From UBA12087 sp964370815 (GTDB lineage: Bacteria; Chloroflexota; Anaerolineae; Anaerolineales; Villigracilaceae), in contig CAYJKQ010000005.1 of the NCBI GenBank assembly GCA_964370815.1, positions 124,001-188,000 of the forward strand: DNA of 64,000 nt, given 5' to 3'. The notes beneath the pieces were generated by a model, which did no database searches, had not been told where the DNA came from, and saw only the letters and a program-made list of their open reading frames with translations. Shown here in pieces: positions 51,605 through 59,852 of this stretch. Made by a program: the position numbers and the translations under genes. Every line of letters begins with the position of its first letter. Position 1 is the first letter of the stretch.

Positions 51605-52098
51605 ATTAGGAATATCACTCCGGCGATGATCAACCCTCCCAGGCAGGACAGGGAGATACCAAGCATGAAACCACGGAGATGGAACCAGTAATCCTTGTAT
51701 TCTGCCATGCCCTCACTACCCGGGATGACAACGAACCTGGGGGTGATCGTACAGAAGATCAACCAGTCCAGGATCAACCAATCCACCATGTTAAAAAAAA
51801 CAAAGATTCCGCTGGCATTCAGCCATAGCCCCAGAAATGGAACTCCACTCTGGCTTTTTAGCATGAATGTCGAAAGTAAAGGTCCAAGGATAAGCACCAA
51901 CATGAAGGGAATGCCAAAGAGAAAGCTGAGGCGTTTTTCAGAGATAGTTTTCGGAGGCACCTTTTCCTGGATCGCATGCGGGTAGTCCTGGAGGAAGGCG
52001 CGTGCGTTGATCTTCAACCCGAGCATCAACAAGATGGATGCGATCAAAGAGACCAAGGCACCATGTGCAAGAATCCCAGTCCATATTTGACTTGTCAA
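51601..52098 (-). CDS. four-to-five-helix membrane protein
   Basis: The 165-residue protein has four to five hydrophobic segments and a polar mid-region; no family recognised. It starts at a TTG (52098) with GGAG about 6 nt upstream, and its start overlaps the stop of the TrmO-like gene (TTGA), so translation is coupled. Linked to the VKOR gene. Confidence 0.72.
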   Translation of the reverse strand: MTSQIWTGILAHGALVSLIASILLMLGLKINARAFLQDYPHAIQEKVPPKTISEKRLSFLFGIPFMLVLILGPLLSTFMLKSQSGVPFLGLWLNASGIFVFFNMVDWLILDWLIFCTITPRFVVIPGSEGMAEYKDYWFHLRGFMLGISLSCLGGLIIAGVIFLI

Positions 52099-52310
52099 TT
52101 TTTACTCCGTTGTGCATACCAACCGGTTCTCACATCTGCGAATACATTGAATTCAGGATCGTAAGGCTCGATGTCCAGCAGCCCCTCCACGAAATCGGGA
52201 AACACTTCCACCTCACCAGCCGACTCGTTCACAGGCGGCTGGATGGGTAGCTCGGGTAGTTCCGCGCAGGGCGAGTGGATGATGCCAATGGTGTGCAGAA
52301 CGAATTCCAT
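52095..52310 (-). pseudogene. TrmO/TsaA-like protein with internal deletion
   Basis: The 71-residue frame begins like the TsaA/TrmO (tRNA N6-threonylcarbamoyl methyltransferase) family (HTIGIIHSPCAELPELPIQP, VEVFPDFVEGLLDI) and then jumps to what is normally the C-terminus (LDIEPYDPEFNVFADVRTGW). About 70-80 residues of the middle, with the SAM-binding part, are missing. The junction lies at a repeated LLDI/L sequence, which suggests a recombination deletion. The frame is intact, so a short protein might still be made, but catalytic function is unlikely. Confidence 0.7.
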
Positions 52311-52394
52311 GATTTTAGCATCCTTTCTGGTTCGAAAAACAGACTGACTGGTGGAGAATTGGTGGTCGATGATCCATCAAGTTCATGCCAGCTC

Positions 52395-53354
52395 CTAAGA
52401 ATTACTCGAATAGGGATAATGAGCATCGGCTGCGGTCCAGAAGATATGACCACCCCGTTCCACAGTCTGGATTTTATGTGCCTTATCCAGTTCTGCAAGT
52501 GCGGTCTGTAATTCCTCAGCCGACCACCGGTTGAGCAATACCATCAATTCGTCTTCCCGCATGGGATGCCGGGTGACAACACTCAACAAAGTTTCCTCAA
52601 GGTTTCCCATGCCTGCCAGATGCACCTCTGTTATCTCCTGGAATACTACCGGGGCAACTTTTCCCAGGATCTTCTCGGCGCGTTGCAATCCGGCTGCATC
52701 CGAAGGTCGCACCCAGACTTCAGCTGGCGGGCGCGTCGGCAGGGTGATCTGGACTTGGTCCGGATCGATCGTATTCAGAACCAGCGCCAGTTCCTGAAGG
52801 ATTTCCGGCGTATCATTCATACCCTGGATCAACATTACTTCGATCCATAATTTTCCGGAATATTCCTGTTGGAAGAGGCACAACCCTTCGACCAGATTGT
52901 CAAAGGTGAAACGCGGTGCGGCGCGGTTGATCTTTCGGTACAGCCAGGTGTTCCCGGCATCCAGGGTGGGCAGGACAGCATCAGCTGCGAACAGATCCTC
53001 GCGCACTTCAGGCAGGTAAAGCAGCGACCCGTTGGTGATGACCGCCACCGGGATGTCTGTGATCGCTTTCACCTGCCGGATCATCCATCCCAGGTCGCTG
53101 TTCAGGGTTGGTTCGCCAGAGCCGACGAAAGTGATCCAGTCGACATTGCCAGGGTCCTGGGAAACCAGCTCCTTCTTCACCTCCGCCAGGAGCTCGTGGC
53201 GTGGGATGTATTGGCCGCGCTCGAGGGTGAGAGGAGCCGTGCGCCCCAACTGGCAGTAGATACAGTTCCAGTTGCAGGTTTTAAGTGGGATGGGGTCGAT
53301 GCCGAGCGATTTCCCGAGACGGCGGGAAGGAACAGGGCCGAAAACGTATTTCAT
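52395..53354 (-). CDS. radical SAM protein with C-terminal winged helix
   Basis: The 319-residue protein has the radical SAM cluster motif CNWNCIYC (CxxxCxxC) at residues about 27-34 within FGPVPSRRLGKSLGIDPIPLK, as in the COG0731 family. The C-terminal 60 residues form a winged-helix-like domain (REDELMVLLNRWSAEELQTALAELDKAHKIQTV). The substrate is unknown. It may act in tRNA or cofactor modification. Confidence 0.85.
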   Translation of the reverse strand: MKYVFGPVPSRRLGKSLGIDPIPLKTCNWNCIYCQLGRTAPLTLERGQYIPRHELLAEVKKELVSQDPGNVDWITFVGSGEPTLNSDLGWMIRQVKAITDIPVAVITNGSLLYLPEVREDLFAADAVLPTLDAGNTWLYRKINRAAPRFTFDNLVEGLCLFQQEYSGKLWIEVMLIQGMNDTPEILQELALVLNTIDPDQVQITLPTRPPAEVWVRPSDAAGLQRAEKILGKVAPVVFQEITEVHLAGMGNLEETLLSVVTRHPMREDELMVLLNRWSAEELQTALAELDKAHKIQTVERGGHIFWTAADAHYPYSSNS

Positions 53355-53360
53355 AAATAC

Positions 53361-53807
53361 CTAATTATAGGATACACGTGTGTCAGCATCGGTCATTATT
53401 TGTGCAAGCATACCTTGCCATCCTGGATTTTCCCAGGTTCCAAGTTGCGAGTGCATGTGGAAATACTTCTGGGGGATAGGGTGTGTACCTAAAACAACCT
53501 CCACACCATAGTGTTTTTCCAAATAAGCTTTGAATATTCCTATGTAAGGGCAGGGTGGATAGCCAACAAGAAGTCCGGTCGCAAGGTGGATCACCTGTGC
53601 ACCATTCTTAACCATTTCTTCACCGGTATATTCGACATTGCCTCCTGGGCAACCATCGCAGGTGGTATAACCAGCCAGTTCAATTTCCACGTCAGCGTAC
53701 CTGCTAAACGCACCTTCCTTGTTTCGCATCGCTCGTAAACATTTTCCCCCCGCACAAGTCCGGTAACGATCACATATAATGATGCCAATTTTCGTTATAT
53801 CACTCAT
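53361..53807 (-). CDS. CGGC-domain protein
   Basis: The 148-residue protein has the CGGC-family features: GIIICDRYRTCAGGKCLRA and AGYTTCDGCPGGNVEY. The Cys residues could bind a metal. AGGATG precedes ATG 53807. It is probably linked to the metal/sulfur-cofactor genes that follow, but the exact role of the family is not known. Spacing to the radical SAM gene is only 6 nt. Confidence 0.8.
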   Translation of the reverse strand: MSDITKIGIIICDRYRTCAGGKCLRAMRNKEGAFSRYADVEIELAGYTTCDGCPGGNVEYTGEEMVKNGAQVIHLATGLLVGYPPCPYIGIFKAYLEKHYGVEVVLGTHPIPQKYFHMHSQLGTWENPGWQGMLAQIMTDADTRVSYN

Positions 53808-54037
53808 AGTTATTCATCCTGAAAATTTACTTAACATAAAAAACTTTACACTAATGTGTTGAGATATAATTTTTATAAATTTCAGGCAGTAGCTTCCAGG
53901 TTGCCTGAGAAGATCAATACTTCCAAGAATTACAGATCAAATTCCAAGTTGATTCAGAGAGTCCCTCATCCTAAATCTTCGCCTTTATTCAAATGGTCTG
54001 AAAAGAGTTTATTCGTATCAACTTGGAATTCTCAACT

Positions 54038-54289
54038 TTAGCCACGTATCATTTTTGTACCGCAATCTGGGCAGGTCTGGTCCATGCAGCGCTGACCAGT
54101 CACATGCGGGATTTTCTTGCCGCATTTCGGACAGACACAATTTCCAGTCGGGCCAGAACCCGATTTGTTACCACCACCCTTTCCCTGACCTGCGCCTCCA
54201 CCGGTACCTTTTCCTTGGCCTGTACCCAGACCGCGCCTTCCCAAGTTTTGTCCATTACGATTGCGAGATATTTGATTTTTCATCTTCAC
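54038..54289 (-). CDS. small Gly-rich zinc-ribbon protein
   Basis: The 83-residue protein has a Gly/Lys/Arg-rich N-terminal half and a C-terminal double CxxC (CPKCGKK then CPDCGTK) with an intervening Cys, which fits a zinc ribbon or rubredoxin-like site. It lies just downstream of the peroxiredoxin gene. Similar small proteins occur with NBP35/NifX-like gene clusters. Confidence 0.75.
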   Translation of the reverse strand: MKMKNQISRNRNGQNLGRRGLGTGQGKGTGGGAGQGKGGGNKSGSGPTGNCVCPKCGKKIPHVTGQRCMDQTCPDCGTKMIRG

Positions 54290-54295
54290 TAATCC

Positions 54296-54901
54296 TTATT
54301 CCATATCCGGTTTCCATATTTCCCAAACCTTGCCAACCAGGTCGGAGCTAGGTTTGAGGGTGGGTTTACCGGGTTCCCATCCGGCGGGAGTGGCTTCTTT
54401 ACCTCCCGATGCACGCACGAGCTGAAAGGCCTGGATCTGTCTGACTGATTCTGCAAAACGCCTGCCAACCGGTGGTGTTAATACTTCCATAGCCTGTATC
54501 ACACCATCAGGGTCGATGATAAAACGCCCGCGTAGCTCGATTCCCTGGACTTCATCCCAAACACCATAGGCTCGTCCTACATTCCCCGCCTGGTCAGAAG
54601 CCATGTGGAAGGGCACACCACCTTCCACCATCTTGGTTAGTTCATAATCATTCCACATTTTATGCACGAAATGGCTGTCCACGCTGACCGATATGACCTC
54701 AACACCCAAATCTTGTAAGACAGAATACTTGTCGGCGACCGCCGACACTTCTGTTGCTCAAACAAAAGTGAAATCACCGGGATAGAAGCATAATAAGATC
54801 CACTTTCCGGCAAAATCTGTGAGCTTGATCGGAGTGAAACCACCCTTGTAATAAGATGGGGCAGTAAAATCAGGGGCTTTCTGTCCAACTCGAGCGGTCA
54901 T
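54296..54901 (-). CDS. peroxiredoxin with in-frame TGA (selenocysteine)
   Basis: The 201-residue AhpC/TSA-family protein reads through TGA at 54758-54760 (residue 48). The surrounding residues GDFTFV-U-ATEVSA align with the peroxidatic FTFVCPTE motif of typical 2-Cys peroxiredoxins, with TGA at the catalytic Cys. No other stop interrupts the frame. Downstream homology (VDSHFVHKMWNDY, GRFIIDPDGVIQAMEV, VRQIQAF) is intact. A C-terminal resolving Cys is not seen. AAGGAG precedes ATG 54901; a longer in-frame start at 55012 also has an RBS (AAGGAG). Reduces peroxides. Confidence 0.9.
54720..54754 (-). promoter_or_regulatory. bacterial SECIS-like hairpin of the peroxiredoxin
   Basis: On the minus strand TGTCGGC-GGTC-GCCGACA forms a perfect 7-bp stem with a GGUC loop starting 10 nt after the TGA. 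An outer ACAGAA/TTCTGT pairing extends it. The GU of the loop is at positions 22-23 from the U of UGA, within the expected range. Confidence 0.85.
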
Positions 54902-55293
54902 GATTAACTCCTTTCGTTCGGGTGATTCTGGAGATTTAAGATTGGTTGATGATCCAGGTTCTTCGCCCGTCATTGCTCCCGTTACACGTGCACATCCAGC
55001 TGTCTCTGCCATAGGTTCTCCTTTAGTTTGTTCTTAACTCAGATAGTTACGAGTTTTACAATTATTTCATTCTCTTCCAGTCTTTTCGATCAGCTTCTAA
55101 GATCTAATTTTCTACTCATACCTGATTTTCCACGTAGGCGAGTTCGCTTCTTATTGTTATTCAGCCATCTTTCGATCGTGCAATACATACTATCAAGGTG
55201 CATTTTCTTTCTTACAATAAAACCTGCTATCCACGCTAACATTCAACAGAAATTCTTGGAGAAGGTTAGCATGAATTAACAGGAAGTCCCTTC
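54902..55293. other. intergenic region with possible N-terminal extension
   Basis: The peroxiredoxin frame is open upstream to ATG 55012, which also has an AAGGAG RBS. This would add 37 polar residues (starting MAETAGCARVTGAMTGEEPG) not typical of the family. Beyond 55020 no gene is seen to 55293. The stretch is A/T-rich and probably carries the promoter for the peroxiredoxin operon. Confidence 0.45.
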
Positions 55294-55665
55294 TTACCCG
55301 TGTCTGTGCTCTACGCTCTCATCACAGGGAGCTGCCTCAGTCAACTTGCCACCGAAGTAATTATCCAAGGATTGACGTACCGTGCCATTGGCACCGGTGG
55401 CAGCCTTGATGCCTGCATCTTCGAAGAACTGGATTGCTCGTCCGCCCATTCCGCCACTCAACATTACATTCGCGTTCTGCTCCTTAATAAAGGTGGGTAC
55501 CTCTCCGGGTGCGTGACCGTTTATGTATGGGTTGGCAACACCCTTTGTGCATGTCACCTCACCATTTTCAACGTCCACCATAATGAAGAAGGGGGCATGC
55601 CCAAAGTGCTGGGCTACGATACTCTCAAGACCATTGTTATTTTCTGCAGTTACAGCAATTTTCAT
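55294..55665 (-). CDS. NifX/NifB-like dinitrogenase cofactor-family protein 1
   Basis: The 123-residue protein belongs to the dinitrogenase iron-molybdenum-cofactor biosynthesis fold (MKIAVTAENNNGLESIVAQHFGHAPFFIMVD..., GGMGGRAIQFFEDAGIKAATG). The His-rich tail (ESVEHRHG) may bind metal. ATG 55665 is 1 nt after the DUF59 stop. A paralogue is encoded at 57713. It occurs in clusters with NBP35/Mrp ATPases; the role is probably in Fe-S or metal cofactor handling, not nitrogen fixation (no nif genes here). Confidence 0.85.
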   Translation of the reverse strand: MKIAVTAENNNGLESIVAQHFGHAPFFIMVDVENGEVTCTKGVANPYINGHAPGEVPTFIKEQNANVMLSGGMGGRAIQFFEDAGIKAATGANGTVRQSLDNYFGGKLTEAAPCDESVEHRHG

Positions 55666-55666
55666 A

Positions 55667-55963
55667 TTACATCTCCTGATTGATAAGTTTTTCAAGGTCC
55701 GCTGCGAGAAGATAGCCTTCTACAGCGATTTCTTGTGATTTTACGCCGGGTACTTCCGCCACAGCTTTCTTAATATTCATTATGAGTGAAACAGCAATAG
55801 GGCATACAAATGACGATGGACGAAAGGTGTATCGCACTTTGCCGAGTGCGTCCGTCCATAAGTTTTCCACCAGACGCATCCGGATCACATCGGTATTGGT
55901 TTCAGGGTCCATTACTGTTTTCAGACGTTCCAAAATAACATCCTCCAACGATTTTTCATTCAT
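55667..55963 (-). CDS. MIP18/PaaD-like (DUF59) Fe-S assembly protein
   Basis: The 98-residue protein has the DUF59 pattern (VILERLKTVMDPETNTDVIRMRLVENL, FRPSSFVCPIAVSLIMNIKKAVAEVPGV) with a conserved Cys. These proteins support Fe-S cluster assembly with Mrp/NBP35 ATPases. It overlaps the ATPase gene (ATGA) and is co-translated with it. The frame continues upstream to 56002, but ATG 55963 matches the family. Confidence 0.85.
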   Translation of the reverse strand: MNEKSLEDVILERLKTVMDPETNTDVIRMRLVENLWTDALGKVRYTFRPSSFVCPIAVSLIMNIKKAVAEVPGVKSQEIAVEGYLLAADLEKLINQEM

Positions 55964-56862
55964 GCCTTCGCCTCCATCAGGGATTGGATGACTTTCACCC
56001 ACACAGCAGCGATGGCAACGCTGGAAGGGGCTTTCGGTTGGAAGGCAGTCACTGCTTCACCTGCTACCATGGCACTGGCAACTGTTAAATCAAACGGGAT
56101 TCGACCGACGATTTCGATTCCGCTCTCAAGACAATAGGACTCGATCTCGTCAGCTCCTGCTGGATATATATCTGCTTTATTGATGCACACCATGGCCCGC
56201 ACACCGAAATGCTGTACAGTTTGCAGCACGCGGCGCATATCCTGCACACCAGCCACCGTTGGTTCGGCAACGATCAGCGCCAGATCTGCGCCTGATATGG
56301 TTGAAATGACCGGACAACCTATGCCGGGTGGTCCGTCCACAAGCACCAGTTGGCGATTCTCATCCAGGGCTTGTAAACGCGCTCGTTGCTTAACCAGTGT
56401 GACTAATTTCCCTGAATTATCCTGTCCGGGATACAGATGGGCATGATAGAGCGGTCCATAGCGGCTTTCGGACACGTAGAACTTGCCAACTACCTGCTCG
56501 TGCATGGTTATGCTTCCTGTAAGACACTGGTAGACACAGGCTGCACATCCATCACAGGCGATGGGATCAACCATGTATAGATTGTTTATGTAATTAATGG
56601 CATCAAAACGGCAAATAGTCTGACAATCTCCACATGAAGAACAAGTTTCCTGATGGATGACTGTTAAATGCCCACCTTTGAAATCCTGCTCCTCCAAAAG
56701 TTGGGGTTGGAGCACAAGTTCCAGATTGGCAGCGTCGACATCCGCGTCTGCCAGGATGACCTGGTTGGCATAACCATTTTGGGAGGCAAGCTGTGCAAAG
56801 GCTGCTGTAATAATGGTTTTACCGGTTCCGCCTTTACCACTGAGAATTACGAGTTGCTTCAT
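55960..56862 (-). CDS. MinD/NBP35-type ATPase with ferredoxin insert 1
   Basis: The 300-residue P-loop ATPase has SGKGGTGKT at the N-terminus, a switch region ADVDAANLE, an inserted ferredoxin unit (CSSCGDCQTICR and CDGCAACVYQC), and DGPPGIGCPVIS. It is a member of the MinD superfamily ATPases with an inserted ferredoxin domain. It overlaps the next ATPase gene by 4 nt. Its likely role is Fe-S cluster or metal-cofactor assembly. Confidence 0.9.
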   Translation of the reverse strand: MKQLVILSGKGGTGKTIITAAFAQLASQNGYANQVILADADVDAANLELVLQPQLLEEQDFKGGHLTVIHQETCSSCGDCQTICRFDAINYINNLYMVDPIACDGCAACVYQCLTGSITMHEQVVGKFYVSESRYGPLYHAHLYPGQDNSGKLVTLVKQRARLQALDENRQLVLVDGPPGIGCPVISTISGADLALIVAEPTVAGVQDMRRVLQTVQHFGVRAMVCINKADIYPAGADEIESYCLESGIEIVGRIPFDLTVASAMVAGEAVTAFQPKAPSSVAIAAVWVKVIQSLMEAKA

Positions 56863-57713
56863 AATTTCACTTTGTCTGCAATGGTTTCAAGTAAGTTCTG
56901 GAATCCTGAGCGATATTCAGGAGAGGCTTCGACAAGAAGCTTTCCGCTGGCGATGGCCTCGGCGATGCGTCTTTCCATTGGAATGCGCATTAAGATCGGC
57001 ACGTTGTTTTCAGAGCAATACATCTCAACAGCGTTGTTTCCAATGCCATCACGGTTGATTACAACACCTGCTGGAATGTCAAGCTCGCGGGTGATCGCCA
57101 ATACCTGTTTCAGATCATGCAAGCCAAAAGGTGTTGGTTCAGTAACCAGCAAGGCGTAATCTGCGCCACGTATGGTTTCAACCACCGGACAGGATGCTCC
57201 GGGGGGAGCATCCCTGATTTCGATGGTTGGCAGGACCACAGGTGCCCACTTCTTGAGCTCTCGGATGATCGGCACCGCCATCGGTTCACCAATTTTCATC
57301 TTTCCCTGGGCAAATTCAATGCCATGCACCGCCTGCCCGCTTTCCAGTACGCCTAACACGTTAAGACTCTCACTGATGGCGTGCTGTGGACAGACCAACA
57401 TACAACTTCCACAGCCATGGCATAATTCCGGAAAGACCAGGATTTTTTTGCCAATGACCGCAATAGCATGAAACTGGCAAACATCCGCACATTTTCCACA
57501 GAAGTTGCAAAGGGTCTCGTCTAATTGCGGGATCAGGATGCCAACATCTTTATGAGAATCAAACAATGGATTCAGGAAAAGTCTGGCGTTGGGTGCTTCC
57601 ACGTCGCAGTCCATTAAACGGATCGATTCCTGTTCGGATGCAACCAAGGCCAGGCTGGTGGCAACGGTGGTTTTACCTGTACCGCCTTTGCCGCTGGCGA
57701 CCACGATCCTCAT
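56859..57713 (-). CDS. MinD/NBP35-type ATPase with ferredoxin insert 2
   Basis: The 284-residue P-loop ATPase has ASGKGGTGKT, DCDVEAPNARLF, a ferredoxin insert (CNFCGKCADVC and CHGCGSCMLVC) and DAPPGASCPVVE. It is the companion of the preceding protein and probably forms a heterodimer. It starts with a 1-nt overlap to the NifX-like gene (TAATG). Confidence 0.9.
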   Translation of the reverse strand: MRIVVASGKGGTGKTTVATSLALVASEQESIRLMDCDVEAPNARLFLNPLFDSHKDVGILIPQLDETLCNFCGKCADVCQFHAIAVIGKKILVFPELCHGCGSCMLVCPQHAISESLNVLGVLESGQAVHGIEFAQGKMKIGEPMAVPIIRELKKWAPVVLPTIEIRDAPPGASCPVVETIRGADYALLVTEPTPFGLHDLKQVLAITRELDIPAGVVINRDGIGNNAVEMYCSENNVPILMRIPMERRIAEAIASGKLLVEASPEYRSGFQNLLETIADKVKL

Positions 57714-58090
57714 TAACGATTTTCTCCGTGATGCCCTTTGTGCGTAGCAGCTTCTACTTTGGTTAATTTTCCTGCTTTAAATAAATCCAGGATTTCAGTA
57801 GCGCTTTGAGCCTGGTCTCCAGGGGCAATATACATTTCTATGTCGGCTGCTGCCAGCGTGTCATAGGCATTAGGGCCAAATGCTCCGCTGACCACTGCCT
57901 GGGTTCCCTGGCTGGCAACGAACTGGGCAGCCTGTACACCTGCGCCGCCTGAAGCGGATATTGCCGGATTGTCAAAAGCCTGCCATTCACCGGATTCAGT
58001 ATCCACAACGCAAAAGGCAGAGGCGCGCCCAAAACGGGCGTCAAAGGGGGAATCCAGTGTTTTGCCAGAGATCGAGATTGCTAATTTCAT
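57713..58090 (-). CDS. NifX-like dinitrogenase cofactor-family protein 2
   Basis: The 125-residue protein has the fold seen at 55294 (MKLAISISGKTLDSPFDARFGRASAFCVVD, VVSGAFGPNAYDTLAAADIEMYIAPG). A His-rich tail (THKGHHGENR) may bind metal. AGGAAA precedes the ATG. It opens the ATPase operon. Confidence 0.87.
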   Translation of the reverse strand: MKLAISISGKTLDSPFDARFGRASAFCVVDTESGEWQAFDNPAISASGGAGVQAAQFVASQGTQAVVSGAFGPNAYDTLAAADIEMYIAPGDQAQSATEILDLFKAGKLTKVEAATHKGHHGENR

Positions 58091-58234
58091 AGAATTTCCT
58101 TTTTTTCACTAACTGAGTCAAGATTATTTATGATTTTGATGTCGCTGGGGCGACCCGTCTTGCTCTGGAATGTTCAGGATTTTTTTCCCTGATAAACCAC
58201 CCATGAGCATGAGGATCGCCCTTTCGAGAACGAA

Positions 58235-58492
58235 TTACTCTTTCTTCATTGCATCCAAACGATCTGAAATGCTTTGAAGGGCAGATTTCAACGCCTGGAT
58301 CTGGTTCTCCACCCAGGAGCCGTCCTCCACCGGGGCAACTCCTAATCCGCGCCCCAAGCCACGGCCGCCTCCTCTGCGTCCAAGTCCACGACCGCCAGAA
58401 CGACCAACGCCGTCTTGTCCAACACAGTTACCTAAACCGCGTCCTGTTCGGGAACCTTGACTTGAGGGTCCTGTTCCGTCTCTAAATGGCAT
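58235..58492 (-). CDS. DUF5320-family small protein
   Basis: The protein of about 85 residues begins MPFRDGTGPSSQGSRTGRGLG and continues with a Gly/Arg-rich stretch and a C-terminal coiled helix (ENQIQALKSALQSISDRLDAMKKE), the classic DUF5320 layout. AGGAGG lies 8 nt before ATG 58492 (a GTG at 58501 is an alternative). These proteins accompany NBP35/NifX-like clusters; the role is unknown. Confidence 0.85.
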   Translation of the reverse strand: MPFRDGTGPSSQGSRTGRGLGNCVGQDGVGRSGGRGLGRRGGGRGLGRGLGVAPVEDGSWVENQIQALKSALQSISDRLDAMKKE

Positions 58493-58501
58493 GCTATTCA
58501 C

Positions 58502-58757
58502 CTCCTTTCAAGTAGGTAATAATTCTGATTGATTAATAAATCTTGACTGGATATCTTCATATACCAACTCAAGTGCCTCAATCTCTTTTCGCCTCCGGCG
58601 AATATTTTCGGTTCACTCAACCATTGTACTTTTACCTCGTGGGTGAAGGTGTCGACTCTCGGTTGCGAACAGAGATCATTGCAACAAAGGTAATGGAAAT
58701 AATTTACTTGTGTTCTCTTTATGATTTGTCTCCACCAGCTAGGCAATCCGCTTTCCA
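58502..58757. other. intergenic region, no gene seen
   Basis: The stretch between the DUF5320 gene and the short cytochrome gene is A/T-rich with no convincing ORF, RBS or strong hairpin. It likely contains the promoter of the DUF5320/NifX/ATPase operon. Confidence 0.4.
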
Positions 58758-59138
58758 TCAACGATAAGCAAGAATTATGAGTACAATTATTGCAAGTGAA
58801 AAGACAAAAAACCCGGTCAAGTGCCAGAGTTCCAGCACCCATCCCTGGATCCCGGGGGCAAAAGGTGATGCATCAACATTTACTGGCAGCGAATAAATTG
58901 GAGTCGATGATACAGAGTGAATTTGACTTACTCCAGCGATCTCAGAAAACCGTTCCGCCCGGGATTTGTAATCATCTGGATGACATTGCTGACATGCAGC
59001 AGCATCATTGCGAGTCGGGTAAAGAACCATTCCCTGATGGGCTTCTTCTACCAGGACTTCCGGATTTCCACCATGACAGTACGTGCATTTCATTGCTGCT
59101 CCCACTCGCCTTTCCAGGATGGTCAGATATTGGAGCAT
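58758..59138 (-). CDS. short di-heme cytochrome with C-terminal anchor
   Basis: The 126-residue product has two CxxCH motifs (CTYCH, CQQCH) and a C-terminal membrane helix (LTGFFVFSLAIIVLIILAY). It is homologous to residues about 55-140 of the tri-heme cytochrome at 39162 (GN...AH-GMV, AACQQCH, RA--Y--I-GV, SVS-TP) but lacks the first heme and the signal peptide. ATG 59093 (MKCTYCH) with GGGAG is an alternative start. Either it is an N-terminally truncated gene or export is by another route. Confidence 0.7.
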   Translation of the reverse strand: MLQYLTILERRVGAAMKCTYCHGGNPEVLVEEAHQGMVLYPTRNDAAACQQCHPDDYKSRAERFSEIAGVSQIHSVSSTPIYSLPVNVDASPFAPGIQGWVLELWHLTGFFVFSLAIIVLIILAYR

Positions 59139-59144
59139 CCTGCA

Positions 59145-59852
59145 TCACCCTTCGACCTGTTCGGTCTTGAAATGCTGTTCTGCGGACCGGTCGTTCTCAT
59201 CAGCAGGGCAGAGGATCAGGATGGAGCGTGAGTTGGTATCCCCTCGGTTTTCCCAACGATGGGAAAGATGAGCGTGGAAAATCAAACTATCGCCCGGGGC
59301 AAGGTTATACTCCTCTCCCGCAACCGTATAAGTGAGATGCCCTTCCAGACAGAAGACAAACTCCTGACCGGTATGGACAATAGGATCAAAGCCGCTGTCT
59401 GCCCCCGGTTCCAACGTGAGCAGGAGGGGTAATCCCTCACCTAAGGTCAGCCCAGCTCCCAGATCTTCCAGTAATCCAAGGGCGAATGTGACCCGCCTGC
59501 GCTGTCCTGATTTTTGAAACTCTACATCTTTCGGAGAGATTGAAGTTTCGAAGAAAGCGGTTATGGGTACGCGCAGGGCTTGCGCAAGATGTTGCAGGGT
59601 TCCAACACTCGGAGAAGTCTTGCCATTTTCAATCAGGCTGAGGGTATTGAAATTCAAGCCGGACAGTTCAGCCAAGAAGCGGATCGATAATCCTTGACTT
59701 GTGCGTAATTCACGCAGCCGGCCTCCGACATCAATACTTTGGGCTGTTTGCTTTCCATCTTCCGATTCCATCATTGCCTTCAGGCTATTCTGCCAATGAA
59801 GGGAACGGTGCATGATGTGCGGGCTGTTCTTACCTTGATGATGTCTGGGCAT
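59145..59852 (-). CDS. XRE-cupin regulator 3
   Basis: The 235-residue protein has an N-terminal 40-residue extension, an XRE helix-turn-helix (VGGRLRELRTSQGLSIRFLAELSGLNFNTLSLIENGKTSP) and a C-terminal cupin (FVFCLEGHLTYTVAGEEYNLAPGDSLIFHAHLSHRWENR). It is closest in layout to regulator 1. It is upstream of the short cytochrome (6-nt gap), so it likely controls it. Confidence 0.87.
   Translation of the reverse strand: MPRHHQGKNSPHIMHRSLHWQNSLKAMMESEDGKQTAQSIDVGGRLRELRTSQGLSIRFLAELSGLNFNTLSLIENGKTSPSVGTLQHLAQALRVPITAFFETSISPKDVEFQKSGQRRRVTFALGLLEDLGAGLTLGEGLPLLLTLEPGADSGFDPIVHTGQEFVFCLEGHLTYTVAGEEYNLAPGDSLIFHAHLSHRWENRGDTNSRSILILCPADENDRSAEQHFKTEQVEG

Noticed and set aside
54758..54760. TGA in peroxiredoxin as a true stop
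   Set aside because: It falls on the catalytic Cys of an otherwise conserved protein, with a SECIS-like hairpin 10 nt downstream.
58498..58842. 114-codon minus-strand frame upstream of the DUF5320 gene
   Set aside because: It overlaps the short cytochrome gene and its composition is not protein-like.
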